Origin: Marasmius tenuissimus
Taxonomy: Eukaryota > Basidiomycota > Agaricomycetes > Agaricales > Marasmiaceae
DNA: 64,000 bases
Assembly (NCBI GenBank): GCA_029532415.1
Contig: JAQOTA010000067.1
Location: 496,001-560,000 of the forward strand
Direction: 5' to 3'
This document shows positions 35,035 through 45,550 of the stretch, in pieces. The notes below the pieces were generated by a model. It was given only the letters and a program-made list of their open reading frames with translations. It was not told the DNA's origin and ran no database searches. Numbering within the stretch: position 1 is the stretch's first letter; every line of letters starts with the position of its first letter. The position numbers were made by a program, and so were the translations under genes.

Positions 35035-36897
35035 CGTACATTCAACCTCTCGTCGTTATCCAGCCTGGAATCGTTGATCTGTGAATGAGTCAGTGACAAA
35101 TAATTGACGTCAAATGCTTGGACGCCGAAGCCACTATCAACGTTCCTGCCGATGTTGAAGGACCCGTTTGTCAAACATAGAGACGCTCTGAACCGAAAAG
35201 TAACCGTACCTCCGCACAAAATTGTCACGTAGGATGAGATACACACGCGTCCTCGCGTAGCGCAAGTATCAATTCCAGGGCCCAGGCGTTGTTCTCATCG
35301 GTTTGCAATATCTAAGAGATAAAGAGAACCCGCAAGATGTGAGAACAGGCGAGAAAGACCCAACTACGACTGGCGTCGCCGCACCGAGGACAGACTGATG
35401 AATATTCCCTTTTAACGGCTTCCTGAGAGGCATAATACCCAGCGACTCCACTGTCGCTTATTCGGATGCAAGCGCAAGCTATCAGTAGAACTAAGAAAGG
35501 TGAATGCTTACCGCTCATCTCACTCTTGCGTTAGCATTCCATATTCATAGAGATGACCTTCATAGCTACCTCTCGCTTGGTCTAAAAGTGTTAGCCGGGT
35601 GTAAAAAGAACCACCGAACGTCATCGTAGCGACCTTCGGATACATTCGTTGAAAGACATATAAGACTCAGCGTGAAGGGCAACTGGTATCCGCATGAGAA
35701 AACCTTGAGGCACCCCTTGTTATACGGTGTCGTGAAACTTGGAAAGAGATGCCTCGTGATTGAAATATCGATTAGTCGTTTGAGGGAAGTTCTTGTCAGA
35801 TTACTTATCAAAGGTTACGACTCTGCCTCCTATTTTGTTGAAAATAAACGCACGGAACGAGGAAAGACTCGAAAGTCATGAGCTGCCCTGTCCTCAGAGC
35901 TACTGGTGTACATCGTTTACTTGACAAAAGCGTACAAGATAACAATGCCTTACTCCCCTCGAATACTCCATATCGTCTTTACTCCCCAGCCTGATGGCAG
36001 CTCTGCTTTACACGTCCTAACATGACTCGCGTACACCCGGTGCCATTTGGCCGGAACAACAGCCAACGTCTTTGCGGGGTCAATACGGCGTACGGCCCTC
36101 CCTGTTGGCTCGACAGCTAGTTTTATCAAAATGCTTGGCTCAAAATTTGTTAACAAGGAACGATATTTGCTATTGGGGGGAGTTATAAGCTCACGAAAGT
36201 TCTGAGTCGGTAGATCGCTCGGTATGCTCAGATCGGTATGGCAAGACCGCTAAAGCCAACCGTAAATTTCTGTGAGATGACTGATCCTACCACGGCCTCG
36301 TCTCTCAGCTGAGCACCCACATTTAATCATGACCGAAGCCGTGACCGTCTGATGACGAGAGAGGTGGCGGGTATCCGTACGAACAAAAGCTCAGAAGTCC
36401 TTTTGTGCTAATTTATAGGTTTGAGTGTAAGTAAGATGTCGGTCAAGAATGAGAGATTCCCGATTTGTACGTGAGGTTAAGGTCTTCAGAAGATGTCGAC
36501 AACGACCGGGACACATTGATGTCCAACACCATCTATTGAATGTAATGCGCCCTCTAGACGACCACCACCGCGAGCAGACCTGAATGACCGTCTCTGCTGG
36601 CAGCATTGGCAGTAACCCTCTGTCGAGTGTATTCGATAAGGTAGATCTGCCATTCGGAGATCCTGCCTCACATCATCGGAACTTCAATCAGGGGCACCAA
36701 AGCGAGGGGGAAAAGAAAGGACCCCGTCTCGTTTCTCCTTCTCTTTTCAACAATGGGAGGTGTCAATACGAGGTTGATATCTCGGTACCCAAACTGACGG
36801 AAAGTGCCGACAGGAGAGCTGGGCCGGTGTCAACGAGTTGTTTGGGGGTGAAGTAGTAACGAAGAGCTTGAGCTGATGGTGGTCGTACGAAAGCAGG
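35035..36897 (+). repeat. Spacer block R, copy 1 (after D)
   Basis: Aligns with 43403-45550 and 58330-60930. Anchors include CAGGGCCCAGGCGTTGTTCT at 35277, GTTTTATCAAAATGCTTGGC near 36120, GATCGGTATGGCAAGACCGC near 36231 and GAGAGGTGGCGGGTATCCGT near 36360. Copies 2 and 3 are closer to each other than to this one. No intact gene; a short minus-strand frame is described among the findings. Confidence 0.7.
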
Positions 36898-38706
36898 CTC
36901 AGGCGGAGTCCAAATCATGACGTCGTTCAACTTGGATTATGTCACTATGGGCGCTTTTTTGGTTGGCTTTTTACCCCCACTCGACATCAAGACCCTCTCA
37001 GCTTTTCCTCGGTCGGCAGCTAGTCAAGAAGCCTAGCCAAGCTCTACTTTGGTGGGATCAGAACTGCTAAGAAACCTCTCGAGACTCGATGATTATAACC
37101 GTACAGTATGCCCTCATTACCATTCAGTACGAGCGCCGTTTGTCTCGGCTCGGATACTCTTTCTCCCTGATCAAAACTATCGACAGCTCCCCCTCCAGCG
37201 TCGTTTGTCACTCGTTCATCCTAATAGCTTGGCAAGATATCTGAGCTGAGATTGTGAGCTCTCGGTGAACGCCTTAAATTATGCGAGCCTCGAAGCCGAA
37301 GCGCCATTTTTTGCTATCGGTAGAAGTCAGACCAACCACTCAAGCGACAGTATCCTGGACCGAATGCTCTAACCTTGGACTCGTAGTACGCCAGAATCAC
37401 GCACGAGCAGTCGCCGTCTCAAAACTCATGAAGTTCAAGAATGAAGTTCTAGTGTTGCTTGTACTAATAGGGACTCGATCTTCGCGACCTTTGCACGCCA
37501 CTTTTCATTTCCAATAACCAAGATTGATCCAGCTCTGCCAAATCCGTTTCTTGAAGTTTTGGAAGGCTCCCTGGCACATCAGATTGTAGGGTTATGAAGG
37601 CAATCCATCACTTTGATTCTCGAGTCGATGCGGAGCAAAGAACGGAGTATTCCAGGTCAGCCAGTCTATCCGTGGCTCCCATCTACCGTGGAATGGCGTA
37701 ACAGGATATTAGTGAAGGGATCTGTAATTCAACCCCCTCCAAGTAGCTGAATATTCAAACCAACCTCCCAATCTACCTTTGCTCAAACCTCTTGTTGCAC
37801 CCGTAAGACAATTATCTCTTGTTTTTGCTCACTATGTCAGGCGTTCATCACACAACGAAGTTTGGAATACCGAAATCGTTGGTTCTCACCTATTAGCGCC
37901 TCGTCGAACAAGATCAATGTAGAACGACGAGTGAGGTCTTTCGGGTAGCATGAATTTGAGAGAAGGCAAACGTACATCTCCGAGACAGATGTTGAGGTAA
38001 TTCGGTCCTACTTCATGCTCGTCGGAAAAAAACCTCTCGGAGCGACCGAAGCGTATCATCACAGGTACTTCCTGTCGAAGAAACCGGCAAAGGATCTTGA
38101 ATGTTCATTCGGGGTATCAGCTCATCTTTTGACTATGGCTGGACATCAGCCGCGCACCGTTATCACAACCTGTATTTCTCCCCGACGGTCAATTTAGCTG
38201 AGGACCACTTCGTTAGAAATACCCCTCGACAGACAAGCAAGGGAGTTATCAGTGTATCAAAGTTGTCATTGATGGAATCAAGTGCTACTTGTCTTTCCCC
38301 CATTACCACCACTCTGGTATCTCGCTCACAGCACAATGACGCCGGCGTCAGCTCACCAGTGATCTCCCGTTTCTAGCGCCTCGGCGGTTATGCCTTCGTA
38401 AGTATTCACAGTTTGCTCACTTTTAGATCTGTTCTGTCCGTATGTTTGGGTTGATGTAGCGGCTCGCTCATATCAGCCGGCACAACAGCAGGAAGACCTC
38501 TGTCTATTTGTGACAGTCATGTGAGCTCAATGACTCCGTCGTATTGGTGGACATAACGAGGTCTAAAACAGCATGTAGAACACGAGGCTATGTTCCCAGC
38601 CTCACATATACAGCTAGTGTGCGAGCGACAGAACGACGTTCTTCCCTTCCCCTCACCATCACAAGTTGACCAGCAATCCCCTCATTTTTCCTTCTATTCT
38701 TTGTGG
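36898..38706 (+). repeat. Block X and promoter before copy E
   Basis: Starts with AGGCGGAGTCCAAATCATGA at 36901. A counterpart of the X frame runs from 37281 to 37517 (VSKLMKFKNEVLVLLVLIG) but shifts frame after that. Further on are the GACAGACAAGCAAGGGAG element, ATGACGCCGGCGTCA at 38336 (not open beyond eight codons), and the core promoter described separately. Confidence 0.55.
38595..38665 (+). promoter_or_regulatory. Core promoter of copy E, shared by array copies
   Basis: CTCACATATACAGCTAGTG (38601) followed by TGCGAGCGACAGAACGACG and a pyrimidine-rich tract precede the start codon by about 100 bases. Nearly the same string occurs before B (about 17983), C (about 29692), F (47193) and H (62673), and in weaker form before A. 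The CATATA core is a plausible TATA element. Confidence 0.5.
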
Positions 38707-41035
38707 ATGGCAATGGTCAATGTCTTTACTGACACCAGAGACGTCCAGATTGGCCATAATGCAAATATACAAAGTGTAGGCGGCAATTTGACAACAACAA
38801 CGACGAATACATATTACAATGATCGAGGGAATACAGTTGTATTGGTGCGTGGGGGCCCTATACTGATTACCAACATTCTGACTGGAGCATAGTACGGGAG
38901 TATGTTCAGAAAGATACTCATAGGCGACATCATTGTGCGGAGGGATGTCTCTTCGCAGGTCCTAGAAGTGGTCGTGGAAAATAAACATCCAGAATCAGAT
39001 CATGGGGAATCACAACAACAGTCCAAAGTGATGAGAGTTAGGAAAACCACGCAACACGTTGAGGTCATGGGACTCCCAGGAAATTTCACCAGCATAGCAA
39101 TTGAGAGATTGGACGGGACTCAAGACGGCCTTGAAACCGTAAGCATACTTTGTACGAGTTTGGCTTGGTATCTTATGGGCCATTGCAGATATTAGAGAGT
39201 GTATGTAGAGAGCTGGCATCTCGGCGGTTTGTTCAGATACATGCTTGCGGAGTGGTCTACTAATTTGATCTCAGGTCGCCGCTATTCCCCCAGCTGGTTG
39301 GAATGGGCCAGTCCAAGCAGCCGACGTGGATCGTGCATGACGGTAGGGGTTTTTGGTCGGTGGTTTTACCTGTGGACACTGACAAGGACGTTAAAGAACT
39401 GGCAAACGGGTTTGACTTCAGCAAGAAGATGTGGGATGAAGGGGGCACAGTGGTATTTTACTACCTTTGGTATACACAGGTATGTCTACTTTCTGACATC
39501 CAACGTCGGCTAAGAGTGTTTTTAGAGCACCTCGTATGATGCCTTGTGTGCAGACAAGACTCTGACGATACCTGTGAGTGGTTTATTTACAGAATTTACT
39601 TCTCTGATAGATGAACGAAAGGTTTCGGTCGAGTGGGGTTTTTGGATGTTCAACCTCAAATCCCACGCGTGGCAATACGACATCCCATCCATCTCCCTCT
39701 CCACACCAAACATCAACACCGCTCTCAAATCGCTCGCCTATCGACCAACCCCACTTCGCCAAGAAACACCTCCCCGACTCGACCCCACCGAGATCGTCGA
39801 CTACTTTGAAAACCAACTCGGCGACTTTTTGCATGTGATTGCGTCATCGGGGCAGATAAGGCAGGTCGAAGATCTTTCGGATTTTTCACGTCATGGTCTT
39901 CTGACCTTTGGGGCTGTTGTCGACCAAAACCAACCCGAAATCATCGCCCACATCCCCTCTACCCCTTCCCCTCAATGGTGTTTTGACAACTTTAGCACCG
40001 GTGTTCAAGCCACCTACTCCACTTCCGGTATGTTAACCTGCCCAATCCATCTTTCGTGTGCTAACTTGTGTAGTACCATGGCGTGTCGATTTCTGCTCTG
40101 ACCTGCCGGCGGTGAACGTGAACCTTCACTTCTCCTGGTGCCTGCCAAATCCATTTCAACAACATATTGCCTACTTCACCCAGTCTCTTCCGTTTGCCAA
40201 TGATTGTCATGATCCGTGGAACAACCTTGGCGAGTGCCCCTCCATTCCTCGCCAACTCCCCACTGATCTCCATTTCCCTCAGTATTCATTACTGACGTTC
40301 GATTGGCTCTTGTTGGCAAAATCCCCAATAACTCCACATCCTCGACCCCCATTTATCTTTTTGTCCCTCCGGTTCCTATAGAGCATAGCAACGGCATGTA
40401 CTCCTTACACTATCCCCTTGTTGGCCCACTTTTTTACTGGTCCCTCGACCCGAACGGAGAACATGTGATATCCGAGGAGGATTGGGAGATGAACGGGATT
40501 CCCAGGCTTGAGGTTCTGTCTTGGATTGGCGCGTCGTGGGGCAGTGAGCTTTACTGGGCAGTAGAAGAGTATTTTCAAACACGGAACTACGACTTGGATG
40601 GTAGAAAATATGCATCGGAACATCGGTATCCCGTGCTGATACCGGGTGAGTTACAGCTCTGGTTTGTGTTTTGGACTCTCTCCGGTATATACTTACTCCC
40701 AAGATTCTAGGCGATCCTTTTGACGTGAGGTTTTATAACTGGAGCGAGTCGGAAATAGGTGAAGACTGGAGTGATACCAACTCGGAAGGTGAGTCATCAA
40801 TGACATCGGAGACTCTGGCAACTCATGCTGCCATATAGACACTCAACACAGCGATCAGCCCCCCTCCGAAATTTCTCGAGCCACAGTTACGCGAAGCGGG
40901 AAGGCCCGGATGCTGAAATACACTCAGAAAATATCCAGGGTATTTAGGCGAATCACGCGAAGATCTAAAGCAAGCCCTGCAGCATTGGCTAATGTACCTT
41001 CGATACAGAGAACCCGGAAGGACAGGAAAATGTAG
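38707..41035 (+). CDS. Array copy E: intact orphan family protein, 624 residues
   Basis: Exons 38707-38844, 38893-39138, 39189-39226, 39275-39479, 39526-39573, 39622-40027, 40074-40229, 40283-40645, 40711-40788 and 40839-41035 join without a stop (1875 bases). Intron 7 starts with GC at 40230. Residues 1-46 form an N-terminal motif (TDTRDVQIGH.ANIQSVGGNL then TTTTTNTYYND). QLVGMGQSKQPTWIVHDG lies near 150, ENQLGDFLHVIASSG at 288-302, and FYWSLDPNGEHVISEEDWE at 463-481. A strongly basic segment, KARMLKYTQKISRVFRRITR, begins at 581. No signal peptide, membrane helix or enzyme motif is visible. The start was chosen because the same ATG context and N-terminus recur in copies B, C, F and H. It lies between block X and block Y. 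Function unknown; see findings for a hypothesis. Confidence 0.88.
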
Positions 41036-43402
41036 TTCTAATTTGTATCTAATTCAACCTTGGGCCATACTATTCAATAATGTTGCTCCCGACCACAATT
41101 TCTTTATTTTACGATTAAACCGAGTGCCATTGTCCACGATCCAGCTTGAGTTGAACCTACCTTTCAATGTTACCATGAAGTCATCATTTCCGGAGAACGG
41201 ATATCCACCTGAATGGACTTGTCTGTAGCGAGATTCCCGATAGTACTCACGATATCCCATTCGAGTGAGGACAGTGATTAATTTAGCCTCAATTTCGCCC
41301 TGGGACCTCTTATCCTAGATGTACACGCCTGCAAACATGGGCATCTCCCCATTACAGCTGAGTCCAATCACCAGGTGTCGATGCTTCCACACTCTGACAG
41401 GTCCGCCTGAGAATGATGAGAATGAGCCAGCGAGTTCATCAGGGAACAACATGTTCAAACTGCGAACCCACATGAGAGGGGTTGAATAAACATTCCAAGT
41501 CCACTCACCGGAATAGGGATAATGTGCAAGTTTTACCCTCTGATCTTCCAGACAGGAATCACCGTTGCTGTTCGGTTAGGTATGTTGGTCGGGCCTACTG
41601 GAAAGCTTGACCGTCAGTTCTTACGGACACAAATGATTGGAGTAGAACTTACCTTTGGTCGGAGCCGGCCACCAAACGTCCCGACTATCATCCACTGGTA
41701 AAGTTTGTCGAATGTGAGGAACACTACACATTGAACGGAGGAACTTGATCTCGCCTCAAAGAATCGGGACGATCTCACTCTCCACGAATCGCATTTTAGC
41801 AGTGCCCGTCCGATCTGACGTAGCGGTAGAACATATCCACACTAGCAAAAGCACGGGATATCCATTATTCTAACTCAGAACCTGGACTTTTCGACCAATA
41901 CTGTCCCTGACCGACCGTGTTATGCCTGATCTCGGCCTCACGACTCGGGTCCTTTTGACACCGAATCCCAGCAGAAATCACATCATAACATAAAAAACAA
42001 CCGAGGAATATGAGAATTTTCTAGGTACGGCGAGTAATGAATCATAGGACTCCCGACCATGCTTGCTCTGCAAATCGTCAACGTGAGCTGTTGAAATCTT
42101 GAGCGGTGACAAATGGACGATGTAGCCCAGGACCGACCTATGCCTTCAGAGGATTCTCGTTGTTGTTGACAGTCGCACATTTGTAATATATCATTATCAA
42201 CGCCGTTATCCACCGGGATGAGCCGTGCTGTGCGGGTTCTTGGGGTATAAAACCGGATTGCAGCGGCTAGTAAGAACTTCTGTATAAAAGATTCTCGTCT
42301 GGGATTAAGAGTGATGAATTTGTTACGATAAATGCTCGCGTAAATAGGACAGATTAAAATCATTGATGATTTAGCCCAAGGGCGTTGAGGTTCTCGAGCG
42401 AGACGGCTTGAAAGGACCGTATGGAAGCGTACTAGGTTCGCATCAATGCTGTATCCGTCGCCTCGGTGAAATGTGCTTACTGAAACGACACAGAGTTATA
42501 TACTAGTCAGTAGTAGTCTAGGAATGTGAGCACCAACACGCACCACAGGGGTTCTTTTTTGCCACAGCGATTCAGCGCTGACGAGCCTTGACTTTACCAT
42601 CGTCCCTTCAACTTATCTAGAAACGCTTCTCCACCGATCTATGTACTGGTTCCGATTTAGATAAGTAAAAAAACGTAGCGGCGGATAGCATAAGTTCATG
42701 GCCAAGTTCTGGCATCCCCAAAGGTAAGGTATGTGATTTCGAAGAGAGGCATGAGTATTTTTGGGTAGGGTTGTGACGTTTAAACTCGTTTGAATCGCTC
42801 GGAGGGATATTCTGGTGCTAAGGGCTGCCCTTCCGGTTGTTAAGTCGACTTTCGTTTGGTATCAGTGGACCAAAGGAGGTATTTTCCTGAGAACGTGAGG
42901 ATGATTATGTTGAAAGATAATACTGGAGGTCATCTTCAAAGCTATATCTCGGACTCGACTGCTGATAACGAGAGTAGTGTTCATCGGTATAAATTGATAT
43001 CCACAAAGTACGAAGGCGTTAATGATAGGATGACCCGCTTCTTTATCAACCTGAACGACAAGTAAGGAGACCCAGCACTGGGTAGAGAGCCACCACTCGT
43101 GCCATCGTTCAAAGTGAGACCAACTGAGGTCCCATCAGGATCACCGGCGGCGAAGCCTGTGTCCTGGTGATAAGTCCTTAGATATGTACCCGGAATCTCT
43201 GACTGGGGGTAACGGTGCTATCGTATCGGTAAAAGCGAAAGGGTCTAACATCGGGGAGGAAAGCTTTCACGAGCCCGGATATACCGCGGAGTTGACTGTT
43301 GCTGCTGGTGTCCATAGCCTGGAGTGATTGGAATGTGATTCCCCGGAGTTCTAAGATGAAGAACCGTACCGAGAAACAACACCAATGGAAGTCGAAACAC
43401 CG
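41036..43402 (+). repeat. Spacer block Y, copy after E
   Basis: Aligns along its length with 49623-52290 after F and more loosely with 14596-16300 after A. Anchors are TACACGCCTGCAAACATGGG, CGAGCGAGACGG near 42398, GGAAGCGTACTAGGTTCG near 42422 and GAAATGTGCTTACTGA. It ends sharply at about 43402, where block R sequence begins. A conserved short frame near its right end is listed separately. Confidence 0.7.
42856..43065 (+). pseudogene. Conserved short frame in block Y after E, truncated by a stop
   Basis: The 69-codon frame (YISDSTADNESSVHRYKL, RFFINLNDK) aligns residue by residue with the 104-residue frame at 51750-52064 in the Y block after F. Here TAA replaces the TAT codon of the other copy, but the frame beyond the stop still matches (PALGREP, FKVRPTE). 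No family is recognised. Confidence 0.35.
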
Positions 43403-45550
43403 TGCGTGTAAGTATCAATTCCAGGGCCCAGGCGTTATTCTCATCGGTTGGCAATGTCTAAGAGATAAAGAGAACCCGCAAGATGAGCGCAAGCTATCAG
43501 TAGAACTAAGGAAGGTGAATGCATACCGCTCATCTCTCTTTTGTGTTAGCATTCCATATTTATAGAGATGACCTTCATAGCCACCTACAGCTTGGTCTAA
43601 GAGTGTTAGCCGGGTGTAAAAAGAACCACGGATCGTCATCGTAGCGCGCTTCAGATACGTTCGGTGAAAGACCGATGCGATCCAGCATGAAGGGGGACTG
43701 GTGTCCCCATGAGGAAACCTCGAGGCGCCCCTTGTTATACGGCATCGTGAAACTTGGAGAGAGATGCCTCGTGATTGAAATATCGATTAGTCGTTTGAGG
43801 GAAGTTCTTGTTAGATTACTTATCAAAGTTTACGACTCTGCCTCCTACTTTATTGAGAATAAGCGCACGGAAGGAGCAACAGAAAGACTCGAAAGTCATG
43901 AGCTGCCCTGTCCTCAGAGCTACTGGTTTACATCGTCTACTGGACAAAAGCGTACAAGATAACAATGCTGTGCTCCTCTCGAATACTTCATATCATCTCT
44001 ACTCCCCAGACTGATTGCAGATATTAACATGACTCGCGTGCACCCGGGGTCATTCGACTGGAGTTACAGTCAACGTCCTTGTGGGCTCAATAAGGCGTAC
44101 GGCTCTCCCTGTTGGCTCGACAGCTAGTTTTATCAAAATGCTTGGCTTAAAATTTGTTAAAAAGGACCGATATTCGCTATTGCGGGGAGTTGAAGAGATA
44201 AATAAGCTCACTAAAGTTCTAAGTCAGTAGACCTCTCGGTAAGCTTAGATCGGTATGGCAAGACCGCTGAAGCCGACCGTAAGATCTGTGAGATGACTGA
44301 TCGTACCTCGGCCTCGTATCTCAGCTAAAGACCCTCATTTGATCATGACCGTAGCCGTGACCGTTGAACGACGAGAGAGGTGGCGGGTATCCGTACAAGC
44401 AAAAGCTCAGAAATCCTTTTGTGTCAATATGAAGGTTTGAGTATAATAAGATGTCGATCAAGAACGAGCGATCACCGATTTGTACGTGAGGTATCGGCCT
44501 TCAGAAGATGTTGACAACGACTGAGCACATTGATGTCCAATGCCATCTATTGAATGTAATGCACCCTCCGAATTACCGTCACCGTGAACAGACGTGAGTG
44601 ACCGTCTCTGCTGCCAGCATTGGCGGTAACCCTCTGTCGAGTATTCGATAAGGTAGATCTGCTATTCGGAGATCTTGCCTCACATCATCAGAACTTCAAT
44701 GAGGGGCATTGAAGCGAGGGGGAAGAGAAAGGACCCCGTCTCGTTTCTTCTTCTCTTGTCTCTAATGGCATTCCAACAATGGGAGGTGTTGATACAAGGT
44801 TGATATCTCGGTGCCCAAGCTGATGGAGAGGGCTGATAGGAGAGCGGTACCGGTATCGACGAGCTGTTTGGGGTCAAGTTGAGGGCTCTACGCCCCTGTT
44901 GGAGGGACACTCTTATCCTTCATGAGCACATGATGACATGGCCGCGCTGGCATTCTACAACTGAGATATAATACCAACGGTGGGGGGAAATATCAAATTT
45001 CACTAACCTTTTCGATAATTTCGAACTGAAGACTCACATAGTCCTTTGGTGGTTAGGGTTCGTTCTGCCGATATGGGAAAATGTGGCACAAATGATGAGC
45101 AAACAGATCGTATGATTGTTCATGGTAACTCGTCTCAAGGCTGAGTTTTCGACCGTAGATCTCCAGCCTCTAGCTCAAACTCCATGACACAGAGACAATG
45201 TCCCTTTGTCTCCCATTTCTTCACAAGCGGCGGTTTGGTCGTAAGTGGTCAAGCAGGGCGCAATCCGGAGACAGATATAACAAAGTATTTGTATGTATCG
45301 TCCAAGACATCCACATTTCTCGACCTCTGTTAGAACCTATAGCTGCATAACCCGACTTTAATAGGTCAGACGCGTAGCTGGGCCAGCTTTTGGTCCATCA
45401 CGGCAGGGACTTGTATTCGACGAACCTAGAATGACAGCGGAAGTTTTTGATTTTTGGATTGATAACCGAGTGGCTCCGAAGGTAAAGAGAATCGGATGAC
45501 AGGATAGCTAGGGAAGAGAAGTAACGATGAGGTTGAGCTGGAAAGTAGGT
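43403..45550 (+). repeat. Spacer block R, copy 2 (without its D-type gene)
   Basis: Begins in the middle of the R sequence (AAGTATCAATTCCAGGGCCC) directly after the Y block of copy E, with no D-type gene before it. Downstream anchors match R copies 1 and 3, and much of it is nearly identical to copy 3 (for example TAAGCTCACTAAAGTTCTAA and CGAGCGATCACCGATTTGTA). No intact gene. Confidence 0.7.

Noticed and set aside
38336..38400. Possible small upstream gene starting ATGACGCCGGCGTC before the array genes.
   Set aside because: Open in A, F and H but stopped after eight codons in E, which is itself intact; more likely conserved leader DNA.
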